This document shows, one piece after another, positions 49,729 through 59,362 of a DNA stretch of 64,000 nt (positions are counted from its first letter, which is position 1; the number at the start of each line of letters is the position of its first letter). The notes beneath the pieces were generated by a model. It did not search any database, was not told the DNA's origin, and saw nothing but the letters and a program-made list of their open reading frames with translations. Source of the stretch: Streptomyces sp. MP131-18 (GTDB lineage Bacteria; Actinomycetota; Actinomycetes; Streptomycetales; Streptomycetaceae); contig NZ_LZNS01000001.1 in the NCBI RefSeq assembly GCF_001984575.1, positions 6,390,094-6,454,093 of the forward strand, written 5' to 3'. A program made the position numbers and the translations under genes.

Positions 49729-50402
49729 GCCGCTCGCAGCGTCCCCCCGCGGCCGGCGCGCCCGGCCGCCTGGCCCGGCTGACCGGCCTGGGCCCCGCCC
49801 GCGGCTCCTCGGCCGCCCGCACCCCGTTCGTGCTGCTGGTCGTCGTGCTCCTCGGCGCCGGGATGCTCGGCCTGCTGTTCCTCAACGCCTCACTGAACCA
49901 GGGCTCCTTCGAGCTGAGTGAGCTGCGCCGCGAGCAGAAGGAGCTGACCGACCAGCAACAGCAGCTCCAGGCCGAGGTCGACGGCTACTCCGCCCCCGAC
50001 GCGCTCGCGGAACGCGCCCGCGAACTCGGCCTCGTGCCCGGCGGCCCGCCCGCGTTCATCGACCCCGACGGCTCGGTGCTCGGCGACGCCGAGCCCGCGC
50101 CCGCGCCCAGCCCCGAGGCCGAGGAGACCGAGGACGGGGGCACCGAGATCCCCGAGGGGCCCGTCGCCCCCCAGTCGGGCCCCGCGGACGGCCCCGCGCC
50201 CACGCCGGAGCCTGCGCTCACGCCGGAGGAGCCCGGCGCTCCCTCCGGCACGGGCGCCCCCCAGGCGCCGGGCGCGTACGTCGCCCCCGAGCCGGGGCAC
50301 GCGCCGGAGCCCACGCCCGCGCCCACCGCTCCGGCGGACGGCACCGACGAGCCCGTGACGCCGCCCGCGCCGCCCGCGCCTGGCCCAGGGGAGATCCCAT
50401 GA
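49725..50402 (+). CDS. ftsL: Cell division protein FtsL
   Basis: The 225-residue bitopic protein has a basic N-terminus, one transmembrane helix (about residues 33-56, TPFVLLVVVLLGAGMLGLLFLNASL) and a leucine/glutamine coiled coil (FELSELRREQKELTDQQQQLQAEVDGYSAPDALAERARELGLVPGG). These are the features of FtsL, which bridges FtsQ/DivIC and FtsWI. The last 110 residues are a Pro/Glu/Ala/Thr-rich tail much longer than in typical FtsL. It overlaps both rsmH and ftsI by 4 bases (ATGA). Confidence 0.88.
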   Translation: MSRSQRPPAAGAPGRLARLTGLGPARGSSAARTPFVLLVVVLLGAGMLGLLFLNASLNQGSFELSELRREQKELTDQQQQLQAEVDGYSAPDALAERARELGLVPGGPPAFIDPDGSVLGDAEPAPAPSPEAEETEDGGTEIPEGPVAPQSGPADGPAPTPEPALTPEEPGAPSGTGAPQAPGAYVAPEPGHAPEPTPAPTAPADGTDEPVTPPAPPAPGPGEIP

Positions 50403-52270
50403 GCAGCCAGAAGCCCCCGAGCCCCCGGCGCCCCAAGCCCGACGGCGGCCCGCTGCGCCTGGGCAGCCCCCGGCCCCGCCTGCGTCTGGTCGGCCTCGCC
50501 CTGACTCTGGTCATGCTGGCCTTCGGTATCCGCCTGCTCCAGGTCCAGGCCGTCGGCGCCGACTCGTACACCGAGCAGGCGGCCCTCAACCGTTACGTCA
50601 CCGTCGAACTGTCTGCCGAGCGCGGCGACATCACCGACCGCAACGGCCAGGCGCTCGCCACCACCGTCGACGCCTACGACATCACCGCCGACCCCCTCCT
50701 CTTCAGCGAGGCGGAGTCCGGTATCCCCGACGCCCCCGAACGGGCCGCCGCCCTTCTCGCACCCATCCTCGGCCGCGACGAGGCGGAGCTGGCCGCGCTC
50801 CTGGACGACCCCGAGTCCCGTTACGCCCTGCTCGCCCGCCAGCAGACCCCGCAGACCTGGCGGCAGATCCAGGACGTCCGCGCCAACCTGGCCGAGCAGG
50901 CCGCCAAGGGCACGGGGCAGCAGGTGCTCTCCGGTGTCTTCGCCGTGGAGAACCCCAAGCGCAGCTACCCCAACGACGAGCTGGCCGCCTCCGTCCTCGG
51001 CTTCGTCAACGCCGAGGGGCAGGGCGGCGGCGGCCTTGAGGCGCAGCTTGAGGAGCAACTGCGCGGCGAGGACGGCGAGATCAGGTACGCCCAGTCCGGC
51101 GGGCGGCGCGTGCCGACGGCGGGCGAGGAGGAGCAGCCGGCCGTCCCCGGCCTCGACATCGAGCTGACCCTGGACCGCGACGTGCAGTGGGCCGCCCAGA
51201 ACGCCATCGCCGAGCAGGTCGAGGCGTCCGAGGCCGACAGCGGCTACGTCGTCGTGCAGGACACCGTCACCGGCGAGATCCTGGCCCTGGCGAGCGCCCC
51301 CGGCTACGACCCCAACGACATCGCCTCCGCCGACGCCTCCGGCCTCGGCAACCCGGCGCTCGAAGACGCCTACGAGCTGGGCTCCACCAGCAAGGTCATC
51401 ACCATGGCCGCCGTCCTGGAGGAGCAGGCCGCCACCACGGGCACCCACGTGACCGTGCCCAACCGGCTGCCGCGCGCCGACCGCAGCTTCGCCGACCACG
51501 TGAACCACGAGACGCTGTACCTGACCCTCGCGGGCGTCCTGGCCCACTCCAGCAACATCGGCACCATCCTCGCCGCCGAGGAGCTGGGCGACACCCAGGC
51601 CGAGGCCAACGAGATCCTGCACTCCTACCTCGGTGCCTTCGGCTTCGGCCGGCCCACCGGGCTCGGCTTCCCCGGCGAGACCGCCGGTATCCTGGCCGAC
51701 CCGGAGGACTGGAACTCCAGCCAGCAGTACACGATCCCCTTCGGCCAGGGCCTGTCCGTCAACGCCGTCCAGGCCGCCTCCGTCTACTCCACCATCGCGA
51801 ACGGCGGGGAACGCGTCACCCCCAGCCTGGTCCGCGGCGCCACCGGGGCCGACGGCCAGTACGAGCCGGCGCCCGCGCCGGAGCGCGAACGGGTGGTGAG
51901 CGAGGAGACGGCCGAGGACGTCACCCGCATGCTGGAGACCGTCGTCGTCGACGAGGAGGGCACCGGCAGCGCCGCCCGTATCCCCGGCTACCGCGTCGCG
52001 GGCAAGACCGGGACCTCCAACCGGGTGGACCCGGAGACCGGCGTCTACGACGGCTACACCTCGTCCTTCGCCGGCTTCGCCCCCGCCGACGAGCCCCGCC
52101 TCACCGTGTACTGCGCCGTCCAGAACCCCACCGAGGGCGCCTATACCGGCAGCGAGGTCTGCGGGCCGGTGTTCAACGAGGTCATGCGCTTCTCGCTGGC
52201 CGCCCTGGAGATCCCCCCGACGGGCGAGGAGTTCGCCGGGCTCCCGGTCACGTTCGACCCCGACGCATGA
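50399..52270 (+). CDS. ftsI: Septal peptidoglycan transpeptidase FtsI (class B PBP)
   Basis: The 623-residue class B penicillin-binding protein cross-links septal peptidoglycan. It has one transmembrane helix (about 28-48) and an N-terminal pedestal domain beginning VELSAERGDITDRNGQ. The transpeptidase domain has the SxxK nucleophile in ELGSTSKVIT (Ser329-Lys332), SxN in HSSNIGT and KTG in VAGKTGTSN. In Streptomyces FtsI is needed for sporulation septa but not growth. It works with FtsL and FtsW encoded in the same cluster. There is no PASTA domain. Confidence 0.95.
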   Translation: MSSQKPPSPRRPKPDGGPLRLGSPRPRLRLVGLALTLVMLAFGIRLLQVQAVGADSYTEQAALNRYVTVELSAERGDITDRNGQALATTVDAYDITADPLLFSEAESGIPDAPERAAALLAPILGRDEAELAALLDDPESRYALLARQQTPQTWRQIQDVRANLAEQAAKGTGQQVLSGVFAVENPKRSYPNDELAASVLGFVNAEGQGGGGLEAQLEEQLRGEDGEIRYAQSGGRRVPTAGEEEQPAVPGLDIELTLDRDVQWAAQNAIAEQVEASEADSGYVVVQDTVTGEILALASAPGYDPNDIASADASGLGNPALEDAYELGSTSKVITMAAVLEEQAATTGTHVTVPNRLPRADRSFADHVNHETLYLTLAGVLAHSSNIGTILAAEELGDTQAEANEILHSYLGAFGFGRPTGLGFPGETAGILADPEDWNSSQQYTIPFGQGLSVNAVQAASVYSTIANGGERVTPSLVRGATGADGQYEPAPAPERERVVSEETAEDVTRMLETVVVDEEGTGSAARIPGYRVAGKTGTSNRVDPETGVYDGYTSSFAGFAPADEPRLTVYCAVQNPTEGAYTGSEVCGPVFNEVMRFSLAALEIPPTGEEFAGLPVTFDPDA

Positions 52271-52316
52271 CGGTCCCGACGCACCCCGACGCACGAGGAA
52301 AGCGGAGCATCAGCAC

Positions 52317-54026
52317 GTGAGAACCATCACCGACGGGTCGGCCTCGTTTCGCTCCACCCCCGCCGCGCCCGGTACGCTCACCGCCGTGCCACACGCTGAT
52401 CACTCCCGCCCGGCGCCCCGCCCGCGGCACGTGAGCCCCGTGCCCCTGGCGACGCTGGCCGAGCTGCTCGGCACCGCGGTCCCCGAGGGCGAACACCCGG
52501 TCACCGGCATCACCCACGACTCGCGCGCCGTCCAGCCGGGCGACATCTACGCGGCCCTGCCGGGAGCCAGGTTCCACGGCGCCGACTTCGCCGTCCAGGC
52601 GGCCGGTCTCGGCGCCGTCGCCGTCCTCACCGACCCCTCGGGCACCGAACGCGCCGCCGCCACGGGGCTGCCCGTGCTGACGGTGCCAGACGTCCGCGCC
52701 CGCATGGGCGCGGCGGCCGTCGCGATCTACGGCGACCCCGGCCGCGACCTGCTCCAGATCGGCGTCACCGGCACCTCGGGCAAGACGACCACCGCCTACC
52801 TCATCGAGGGCGGCCTGCGCCACGCCGCCAAGGACGGCGAGGAGACCGGGCTGATCGGCACGGTCGAGACCCGCATCGCCGGGGAGCGCATCAAGTCCGA
52901 ACGCACCACCCCGGAGGCCACCGAGCTCCAGGCCCTCTTCGCGGTCATGCGCGAACGCGGGGTGCGGTCCGTCGCCATGGAGGTCTCCAGCCACGCCCTG
53001 GCCCTCGGCCGGGTCGACGGCTGCGTGTTCGACGTGGCGGTCTTCACCAACCTGAGCCCGGAACACCTCGACTTCCACCCGGACATGGAGGACTACTTCC
53101 GGACGAAGGCGCAGCTGTTCACGCCGGCGCGGGCCGGGGCGGGCGTGGTCAACATCGACGACGAGTACGGCAGGCGGCTGGCCGCCGAGGCCGGCGTCCC
53201 CGTCACCACCTTCTCCGCGGAGGGCCATCCGGACGCCGACTGGCGCGCCGCGGACGTCGAGATCGGGCCGCTCGGCTCCACCTTCACCGCACTCGGCCCC
53301 GGCGGCACCCGCTTCCGCGCCGCGGCCCCCCTGCCGGGGCCGTTCAACGTGTCCAACGCGCTGGCCGCGATCACCGCCCTGGCCGTGGCGGGCCTCGACC
53401 CGCGGACCGCCGCGGAGGGCATCGCCGCCGTGCCCGGCGTCCCCGGCCGCCTGGAGCGCGTCGACGCGGGCCAGCCCTACCTCGCCGTCGTCGACTACGC
53501 ACACAAGCCCGACGCCGTCGAATCCGTGCTGTACGCCCTGCGCAAGGTCACCAGGGGCCGCGTGCACGCCGTGCTCGGCTGCGGCGGCGACCGGGACCCG
53601 CACAAGCGGCCGCGCATGGGCGCCGCCCTGGCCCGGCTCGCGGACACCGCGGTGCTCACCTCCGACAACCCGCGTTCGGAGGACCCCCTGGCCATCCTGG
53701 CCGCCATGCTCGCCGGCGCGGCCGAGGTGCCCGCGCACGAACGCGGCACCGTGCTCGTCGAGGAGGACAGGGCCGCCGCCATCGCCGCCGCGGTGGCCCG
53801 CGCCGAGGCGGGCGACACCGTCCTCGTGGCCGGCAAGGGCCACGAGCTGGGTCAGGACATCGCCGGAGTCATCCGGCCCTTCGACGACAGGGACGAGCTG
53901 CGCGCGGCCATCGGGCGCTGCCCGTTCTCCCCGACGGCAGCGCATGCCCCCACCGCTAACTGCGCTGTGTCCCCCACTGCCCCACCCGATCAAGACCCCG
54001 ACGCCAGGCGAGGCCCGTTGCAGTGA
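52317..54026 (+). CDS. murE: UDP-MurNAc-tripeptide synthetase (diaminopimelate-adding)
   Basis: MurE adds diaminopimelate (LL-DAP in streptomycetes) to UDP-MurNAc-L-Ala-D-Glu. The 569-residue ligase has a unique N-terminal domain (ITHDSRAVQPGDIYAALPG), the P-loop GVTGTSGKTTTAYL near 150-163 and TTPEATELQ. The central Lys region is FRTKAQLF, and the DAP-recognition motif is DNPRSEDP near 450. The GTG at 52317 follows GCGGAG; a shorter start at GTG 52386 is possible but lacks a Shine-Dalgarno. The C-terminal 35 residues are a Pro/Ala-rich extension. It overlaps murF by 4 bases. Confidence 0.95.
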   Translation: MRTITDGSASFRSTPAAPGTLTAVPHADHSRPAPRPRHVSPVPLATLAELLGTAVPEGEHPVTGITHDSRAVQPGDIYAALPGARFHGADFAVQAAGLGAVAVLTDPSGTERAAATGLPVLTVPDVRARMGAAAVAIYGDPGRDLLQIGVTGTSGKTTTAYLIEGGLRHAAKDGEETGLIGTVETRIAGERIKSERTTPEATELQALFAVMRERGVRSVAMEVSSHALALGRVDGCVFDVAVFTNLSPEHLDFHPDMEDYFRTKAQLFTPARAGAGVVNIDDEYGRRLAAEAGVPVTTFSAEGHPDADWRAADVEIGPLGSTFTALGPGGTRFRAAAPLPGPFNVSNALAAITALAVAGLDPRTAAEGIAAVPGVPGRLERVDAGQPYLAVVDYAHKPDAVESVLYALRKVTRGRVHAVLGCGGDRDPHKRPRMGAALARLADTAVLTSDNPRSEDPLAILAAMLAGAAEVPAHERGTVLVEEDRAAAIAAAVARAEAGDTVLVAGKGHELGQDIAGVIRPFDDRDELRAAIGRCPFSPTAAHAPTANCAVSPTAPPDQDPDARRGPLQ

Positions 54027-55459
54027 TCCCCCTTTCCGTTGCTGAGCTCATCACGGTCGTGCGGGGAGAGCCGCACGACATACCGGAGTCGCCACCCCGC
54101 ATCACCGGGCCCGTGGTCATCGACTCCAGGCTGGCAGAGCCCGGCTCCCTCTTCGCCGCACTGCCCGGTGCACGCGTCGACGGACACGACTACGCCGCCA
54201 CGGCCGTCGCCGCGGGCGCCGCCGTCGTGCTGGCGACGCGCCCGGTGGGCGCCCCCGCGGTCGTCGTCGACGACGTGACCGCCGCCCTCGGCGCGCTCGC
54301 GCGGCACACCGTGCGCAGTCTCGGCGCCACGGTCGTGGCGCTCACCGGCTCGGCCGGCAAGACGAGCACCAAGGACCTCATCGCCCAGCTGCTCCAGCGG
54401 GCCGGACCCACCGTCTGGCCCGCTGGCTCGTTCAACAACGAGATCGGCCTGCCGCTGACGGCGCTGCGCGCCGCGGAGGACACCCGCTACCTGGTCCTCG
54501 AAATGGGCGCGCGGGGCATCGGCCACATCCGCTACCTGACCTCGCTGACGCCGCCGCGCATCGGCGCCGTGCTGAACGTCGGCACCGCGCACATCGGCGA
54601 GTTCGGCGACAGGGAGACCATCGCGGAGGCCAAGGGCGAGCTGGTCGAGGCCCTGCCGCCGGCCGACGAGGGCGGCGTGGCGGTGCTGAACGCCGACGAC
54701 CCGCTGGTGCGCGCCATGGCGGCCCGCACCCGCGCCCGCGTCGTCCTCTTCGGCGAGTCCGAGGAGGCCGCGGTCCGCGCGGAGCGGATTCGGCTGACGC
54801 CCGAAGGACGGCCCGCGTTCAGTCTGAGCACCCCCACCGGGTGCGCCGACGTGACCATGCGGCTGTACGGTGAGCACCACGTGTCGAACGCGCTTGCCGC
54901 TGCGGCTGTTGCGCATGAGGTAGGCATGTCCGCGGAGGCGATCGCCGAAACACTGACCGCCGCGGACCCGCTCTCGAAGTGGCGGATGGAGGTCACCGAG
55001 CGAGCGGACGGCGTGACCATCGTCAACGACGCCTACAACGCCAACCCGGATTCCATGAGGGCCGCCCTGCGGGCACTCGCCGCCATGGGCGAGTCCACCA
55101 GGGCGAAGGGGGGGCGCACGTGGGCGGTGCTCGGTCAGATGGCGGAGCTGGGTGACGATGCGTTCGCCGAACACGACGCGGTCGGGCGGCTCGCCGTCCG
55201 GCTCAACGTCAGCAGGCTCGTGTCCGTGGGCGGCCAGGAGGCCGCCTGGCTGGACATGGGCGCCAAGAACGAGGGTTCGTGGGGTGAGGAGTCGGTGCAC
55301 GTGTCCGACGCTGGGGCAGCGGTACGGCTGCTGCGCGATGAGCTGCGGCCGGGAGACGTCGTGCTGGTCAAGGCGTCCAGGTCGGTCGGCCTGGAGGACG
55401 TGGCCCTCCGATTGACGGGCGACGCCGACGGCGCCGATGGCGAGGTCGCCGCCCGATGA
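54023..55459 (+). CDS. murF: UDP-MurNAc-tripeptide:D-Ala-D-Ala ligase
   Basis: MurF attaches D-Ala-D-Ala to complete the UDP-MurNAc-pentapeptide. The 478-residue protein has the substrate domain VIDSRLAEPGSLFAALPG, P-loop ALTGSAGKTSTKD near 107-119, SFNNEIGLPLT, MGARGIGHIRYL, the HHVSNALAA motif and NDAYNANPDSM in the C-terminal domain. GTG start overlapping the murE stop; its own stop overlaps mraY, so the genes are translationally coupled. Confidence 0.95.
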   Translation: MIPLSVAELITVVRGEPHDIPESPPRITGPVVIDSRLAEPGSLFAALPGARVDGHDYAATAVAAGAAVVLATRPVGAPAVVVDDVTAALGALARHTVRSLGATVVALTGSAGKTSTKDLIAQLLQRAGPTVWPAGSFNNEIGLPLTALRAAEDTRYLVLEMGARGIGHIRYLTSLTPPRIGAVLNVGTAHIGEFGDRETIAEAKGELVEALPPADEGGVAVLNADDPLVRAMAARTRARVVLFGESEEAAVRAERIRLTPEGRPAFSLSTPTGCADVTMRLYGEHHVSNALAAAAVAHEVGMSAEAIAETLTAADPLSKWRMEVTERADGVTIVNDAYNANPDSMRAALRALAAMGESTRAKGGRTWAVLGQMAELGDDAFAEHDAVGRLAVRLNVSRLVSVGGQEAAWLDMGAKNEGSWGEESVHVSDAGAAVRLLRDELRPGDVVLVKASRSVGLEDVALRLTGDADGADGEVAAR

Positions 55460-56520
55460 GGCAGATCCTCTTCTCCGGTGCGATCGGACTCTTCCTGACC
55501 CTGGTCGGCACCCCCCTCCTGATCAAGTTGCTGGCCCGCAAGGGATACGGCCAGTACATCCGCGACGACGGTCCCCGCGACCATGCCAGCAAGCGGGGCA
55601 CGCCCACGATGGGCGGCATCGCGTTCATCCTGGCGACGCTCATCGCCTATGCGGTCACCAAGATCGTGACCAGCGAACAGCCCAGCATTTCGGGCCTGCT
55701 GGTGCTTTTCCTGATGGCCGGCATGGGCCTGGTCGGCTTCCTGGACGACTACATCAAGATCGTGCGGCGCCGCAGCCTCGGTCTGCGCGCCGGCGCCAAG
55801 ATGCTCGGCCAGTTCATCGTCGGCGTCACGTTCGCGATCCTCTCGCTCAACTTCGCGGACGCCCGCGAACTGACGCCCGCCTCGACGCACCTGTCGTTCA
55901 CCCAGGACTTCAGCTGGTCCATCGGGCCCGTGCTGTTCGTACTGTGGGCGCTGTTCATGATCCTGGCGATGTCCAACGGCGTGAACCTGACTGACGGTCT
56001 GGACGGCCTGGCCACCGGCGCCTCCGTCATGGTCTTCGGCGCCTACGTCTTCATCGGCGTGTGGCAGTACGGCCAGACCTGCGCCGACGAACTCACCGCG
56101 GGCGCGTCCTGCTACGAGGTGCGCGATCCGCTCGACGGGGCGGTGGTGGCCGCCGCGCTGATGGGCGCCCTCTTCGGCTTCCTGTGGTGGAACACCTCGC
56201 CGGCCAAGATCTTCATGGGCGACACCGGCTCGCTCGCCCTCGGCGGCGCGCTGGCCGGCCTGGCCATCGTCTCGCGCACCGAACTGCTCATGGCGGTCCT
56301 CGGCGGCCTGTTCGTCCTGATCACCATGTCCGTGGTCATCCAGGTCGGCTCGTTCCGCCTCACCGGACGGCGCGTGTTCAAAATGGCGCCGCTCCAGCAC
56401 CACTTCGAGCTGAAGGGGTGGAGCGAAGTCCTGGTCGTGGTCAGATTCTGGATCATCCAGGGCATGTGCGTGATCGTCGGTATCGGCATCTTCTACGGCA
56501 CCTGGGTGGCGGACTGGTGA
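55456..56520 (+). CDS. mraY: Phospho-MurNAc-pentapeptide translocase MraY
   Basis: MraY transfers phospho-MurNAc-pentapeptide to undecaprenyl phosphate, making lipid I. The 354-residue protein has about ten transmembrane helices. Signature motifs are DGPRDHASKRGTPTMGGIAF, GFLDDYIKIVRRRSLGL with the catalytic acidic pair, NLTDGLDGLATG, FMGDTGSLALGG and the C-terminal FKMAPLQHHFELKGW. ATG overlaps the murF stop; its TGA overlaps the murD GTG. Confidence 0.97.
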   Translation: MRQILFSGAIGLFLTLVGTPLLIKLLARKGYGQYIRDDGPRDHASKRGTPTMGGIAFILATLIAYAVTKIVTSEQPSISGLLVLFLMAGMGLVGFLDDYIKIVRRRSLGLRAGAKMLGQFIVGVTFAILSLNFADARELTPASTHLSFTQDFSWSIGPVLFVLWALFMILAMSNGVNLTDGLDGLATGASVMVFGAYVFIGVWQYGQTCADELTAGASCYEVRDPLDGAVVAAALMGALFGFLWWNTSPAKIFMGDTGSLALGGALAGLAIVSRTELLMAVLGGLFVLITMSVVIQVGSFRLTGRRVFKMAPLQHHFELKGWSEVLVVVRFWIIQGMCVIVGIGIFYGTWVADW

Positions 56521-57941
56521 GCACCTTCGCGGGGCAGCACGTGACCGTGGCGGGCCTGGGCGTGAGCGGCATCAGCACCGCGCGCGCCCTGGCCCGGCTC
56601 GGCGCCCACGTCACCGTCGTCGACGGCGGCTCGGGGGAGCGGCAGCAGGCGCACGCCGCCGAGCTGGCCGGGGACGGCGTCGACGTCAGACTCGGCGACG
56701 GAACGATCCTCCCTGCCCGCACCGAACTCGTCGTCACCTCGCCCGGCTGGCGGCCGGACCACCCGCTGTTCGCCGCCGCCGACGCGGCGGGCGTCGAGGT
56801 CGTGGGCGACGTCGAGGTCGCGTGGCGGCTGCGCGGTGCCGCCGGGCCGCCCTGGCTGGCCGTCACCGGCACCAACGGGAAGACCACCACCGTGCGCATG
56901 CTCGCCGCCATCCTCTCGGCGGCGGGCCTGCGCACCGCGGCGGTCGGCAATATCGGCACCCCGCTGATCGACGAGGTTTCGGCCGAGCCGCCCCACGACG
57001 TGCTCGCCGTCGAGCTGTCCAGCTACCAGCTGCACTGGGCGCCCTCGCTGCGCCCGCATTCGGCGGCGGTGCTGAACCTGGCGCCCGACCACCTGGACTG
57101 GCACGGGTCGATGGAGTCCTACGCCGCCGACAAGGGCCGGATCTACCAGGGCAACGAGGTCGCCTGCGTCTACAACGTGGCCGATCCCGCGACCGAGACG
57201 CTGGTCCGCAAGGCCGACGTGACGGAGGGCTGCCGGGCGGTCGGCTTCACGCTCGGCCCGCCCGCGGTCTCCCAACTCGGCGTCGTGGACGGCATCCTGG
57301 TCGACCGGGCCTTCGTGGAGAACCGGCAGACCCAGGCGCAGGAGCTGGCCGGGGTCGCGGACGTCGACCCGCCCGCCCCGCACAACATCGCCAACGCGCT
57401 GGCCGCCGCCGCCCTGGCCCGCGCCTACGGCGTCGCTGCGCACGCGGTGCGCGACGGGCTGCGGAACTTCCGTCCCGATGCGCACCGCATCCAGCACGCG
57501 GGCGACGTGGCGGGCGTGCGGTACGTGGACGACTCCAAGGCGACGAACACCCACGCCGCCGAGGCGTCCCTCGCCGCTTACCCGTCCGTGGTGTGGATCG
57601 CGGGCGGCCTCGCGAAGGGCGCCACGTTCGACGACCTGGTGCGCGGCGCCGCGCCGCGGCTGCGCGGGGCCGTTCTCATCGGCGCCGACCGGCAGCTCAT
57701 CGCCGAGGCACTGGCGCGACACGCCCCGGATGTGCCGGTGGTCGACCTCGCCCGGACGGACACTGGGGCGATGGCGGAGGCCGTCCGCGAGGCGGCCCGG
57801 CTGGCCCGGGCGGGGGACACCGTCCTGATGGCGCCGGCGTGCGCCTCGATGGATATGTTCACCAACTACAACGAGCGCGGTGACGCGTTCGCCGCCGCCG
57901 TTCGCGACCTGGCCGACGGCCGGGCAGGAAACGAGCAGTAG
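56517..57941 (+). CDS. murD: UDP-MurNAc-L-alanine:D-glutamate ligase
   Basis: MurD adds D-glutamate to UDP-MurNAc-L-Ala. The 474-residue ligase has the N-terminal Rossmann motif VTVAGLGVSGISTARALA, P-loop VTGTNGKTTTVRM near 115, LSSYQLHW, LNLAPDHLDWHGSMESYAADKGRIYQ, NIANALAAAALA, RYVDDSKATNTHAA and APACASMDMF. The GTG start forms a GTGA overlap with the mraY stop. Confidence 0.96.
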   Translation: MSTFAGQHVTVAGLGVSGISTARALARLGAHVTVVDGGSGERQQAHAAELAGDGVDVRLGDGTILPARTELVVTSPGWRPDHPLFAAADAAGVEVVGDVEVAWRLRGAAGPPWLAVTGTNGKTTTVRMLAAILSAAGLRTAAVGNIGTPLIDEVSAEPPHDVLAVELSSYQLHWAPSLRPHSAAVLNLAPDHLDWHGSMESYAADKGRIYQGNEVACVYNVADPATETLVRKADVTEGCRAVGFTLGPPAVSQLGVVDGILVDRAFVENRQTQAQELAGVADVDPPAPHNIANALAAAALARAYGVAAHAVRDGLRNFRPDAHRIQHAGDVAGVRYVDDSKATNTHAAEASLAAYPSVVWIAGGLAKGATFDDLVRGAAPRLRGAVLIGADRQLIAEALARHAPDVPVVDLARTDTGAMAEAVREAARLARAGDTVLMAPACASMDMFTNYNERGDAFAAAVRDLADGRAGNEQ

Positions 57942-57979
57942 CCCGCGGACCGCAGGCGCGGGACGAAGGAGGGGCCAGG

Positions 57980-59356
57980 ATGAGGGCTGACCACCGCGCG
58001 CCGCGACAGCCTTCGCCCGCGGGCCGGGCGCGCGAAACCCCGCGTGCCCGGCCCGCGCGCCCGCGCGTACCCCGCGGGCGCCCGGCGCCGCGCGCCACGG
58101 CTCCGCGCCCGCGCACGCGCAGGCCCCGCGCGCCGCGGTTCGTCGTCCGTCTGCGCCGTGCGTGGGACCGGCCGCTGACGGCCTACTACATCGTCATGGG
58201 CACCGGCCTGCTGATCACGCTCCTCGGGCTCGTGATGGTCTTCTCCGCCTCCCAGATCCAGGCGCTGCGCTACGACCTGCCCGCCACGTTCTACTTCAGG
58301 AAGCAGCTGCTCGCGGCGGTGCTCGGCACCGTGCTGCTGTTCCTCGCCTCCCGGGTCTCCGTCCGCTTCCTGCGCGCGCTCACGTACCCGTTCCTCGTCT
58401 GCTCCGCGGTCCTGCTCGTCGCCGTCCAGGTGCCGGGCATCGGCGTCGAGGTCAACGGCAGCACCAACTGGATCGCGGTCGGGGGATCGTTCCAGCTCCA
58501 GCCGAGCGAGTTCGCGAAGCTGGCGCTGGTGCTGTGGGGCGCCGACCTGCTCGCGCGCAAGGGCGACAAGCGGCTGCTGACGCAGTGGCGGCACCTCCTG
58601 GTCCCGCTGGTCCCCGGGGCGCTCCTGGTGTGCGGCCTGGTGATGGTCGGCGGTGACATGGGCACCGTGATGATCCTGGCGGCCATCCTCTTCGCGCTGC
58701 TGTGGCTGGCCGGGGCGCCCACCCGGCTCTTCGCCGGGGTGCTGGTCACCTCGGCGGCGCTCGGCGCGCTGTTCATCGCGACCGCCCCGCACCGCATGGA
58801 CCGGCTGGCCTGCATGGGCGCCACCGATCCGGGCGAGGGCGACCGCTGCTGGCAGGCGGTGCACGGGATTTACGCCCTTGCCTCGGGCGGGTGGTTCGGC
58901 TCGGGACTGGGGGCAAGCGTCGAAAAATGGGGTGAACTCCCGGAGCCCCACACGGACTTCATCTTCGCCATCACGGGCGAGGAGCTTGGTCTTGCGGGGA
59001 CGCTGTCGGTCCTCGCCCTCTTCGCGGCTCTAGGCTATGCGGGTATCCGCGTGGCCGGACGCACGGAGGACCCCTTCGTGAGGTATGCCGCGGGAGGGGT
59101 AACGGCCTGGCTCATGGTCCAGACCGTCATCAACATCGGTGCGGTGCTGGGCCTGCTGCCCATCGCCGGGGTGCCCCTGCCGCTGTTCTCCTACGGAGGC
59201 TCCGCCCTGCTGCCCACCATGTTTGCCATCGGGCTGCTGATCGCCTTCGCGCGCAGCGATCCGGCGGCCAGGGCCGCCCTGGCCATGCGGGGACCTGGGC
59301 TCAAGTGGAAGACGATGAGACGGCGCGGCAAGTCGGCGCCGTCCGGAGAGCGGTGA
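57980..59356 (+). CDS. ftsW: Peptidoglycan glycosyltransferase FtsW (SEDS)
   Basis: FtsW polymerises lipid II at the septum together with FtsI. The 458-residue SEDS protein has ten transmembrane helices after a 50-residue Arg/Pro-rich cytoplasmic N-terminus. Signatures include MVFSASQIQAL, GVEVNGSTNWIAVGGSFQLQPSEFAKLAL, GGDMGTVMIL, GSGLGASVEKWGELPEPHTDFIFAITGEELGL, the NIGAVLGLLPIAGVPLPLFSYGGSALLPTM loop and a basic C-terminal tail. ATG with GGGGCCAGG upstream. The basic N-terminus may bind cytoplasmic partners. Confidence 0.95.
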   Translation: MRADHRAPRQPSPAGRARETPRARPARPRVPRGRPAPRATAPRPRTRRPRAPRFVVRLRRAWDRPLTAYYIVMGTGLLITLLGLVMVFSASQIQALRYDLPATFYFRKQLLAAVLGTVLLFLASRVSVRFLRALTYPFLVCSAVLLVAVQVPGIGVEVNGSTNWIAVGGSFQLQPSEFAKLALVLWGADLLARKGDKRLLTQWRHLLVPLVPGALLVCGLVMVGGDMGTVMILAAILFALLWLAGAPTRLFAGVLVTSAALGALFIATAPHRMDRLACMGATDPGEGDRCWQAVHGIYALASGGWFGSGLGASVEKWGELPEPHTDFIFAITGEELGLAGTLSVLALFAALGYAGIRVAGRTEDPFVRYAAGGVTAWLMVQTVINIGAVLGLLPIAGVPLPLFSYGGSALLPTMFAIGLLIAFARSDPAARAALAMRGPGLKWKTMRRRGKSAPSGER

Positions 59357-59362
59357 AATTCG

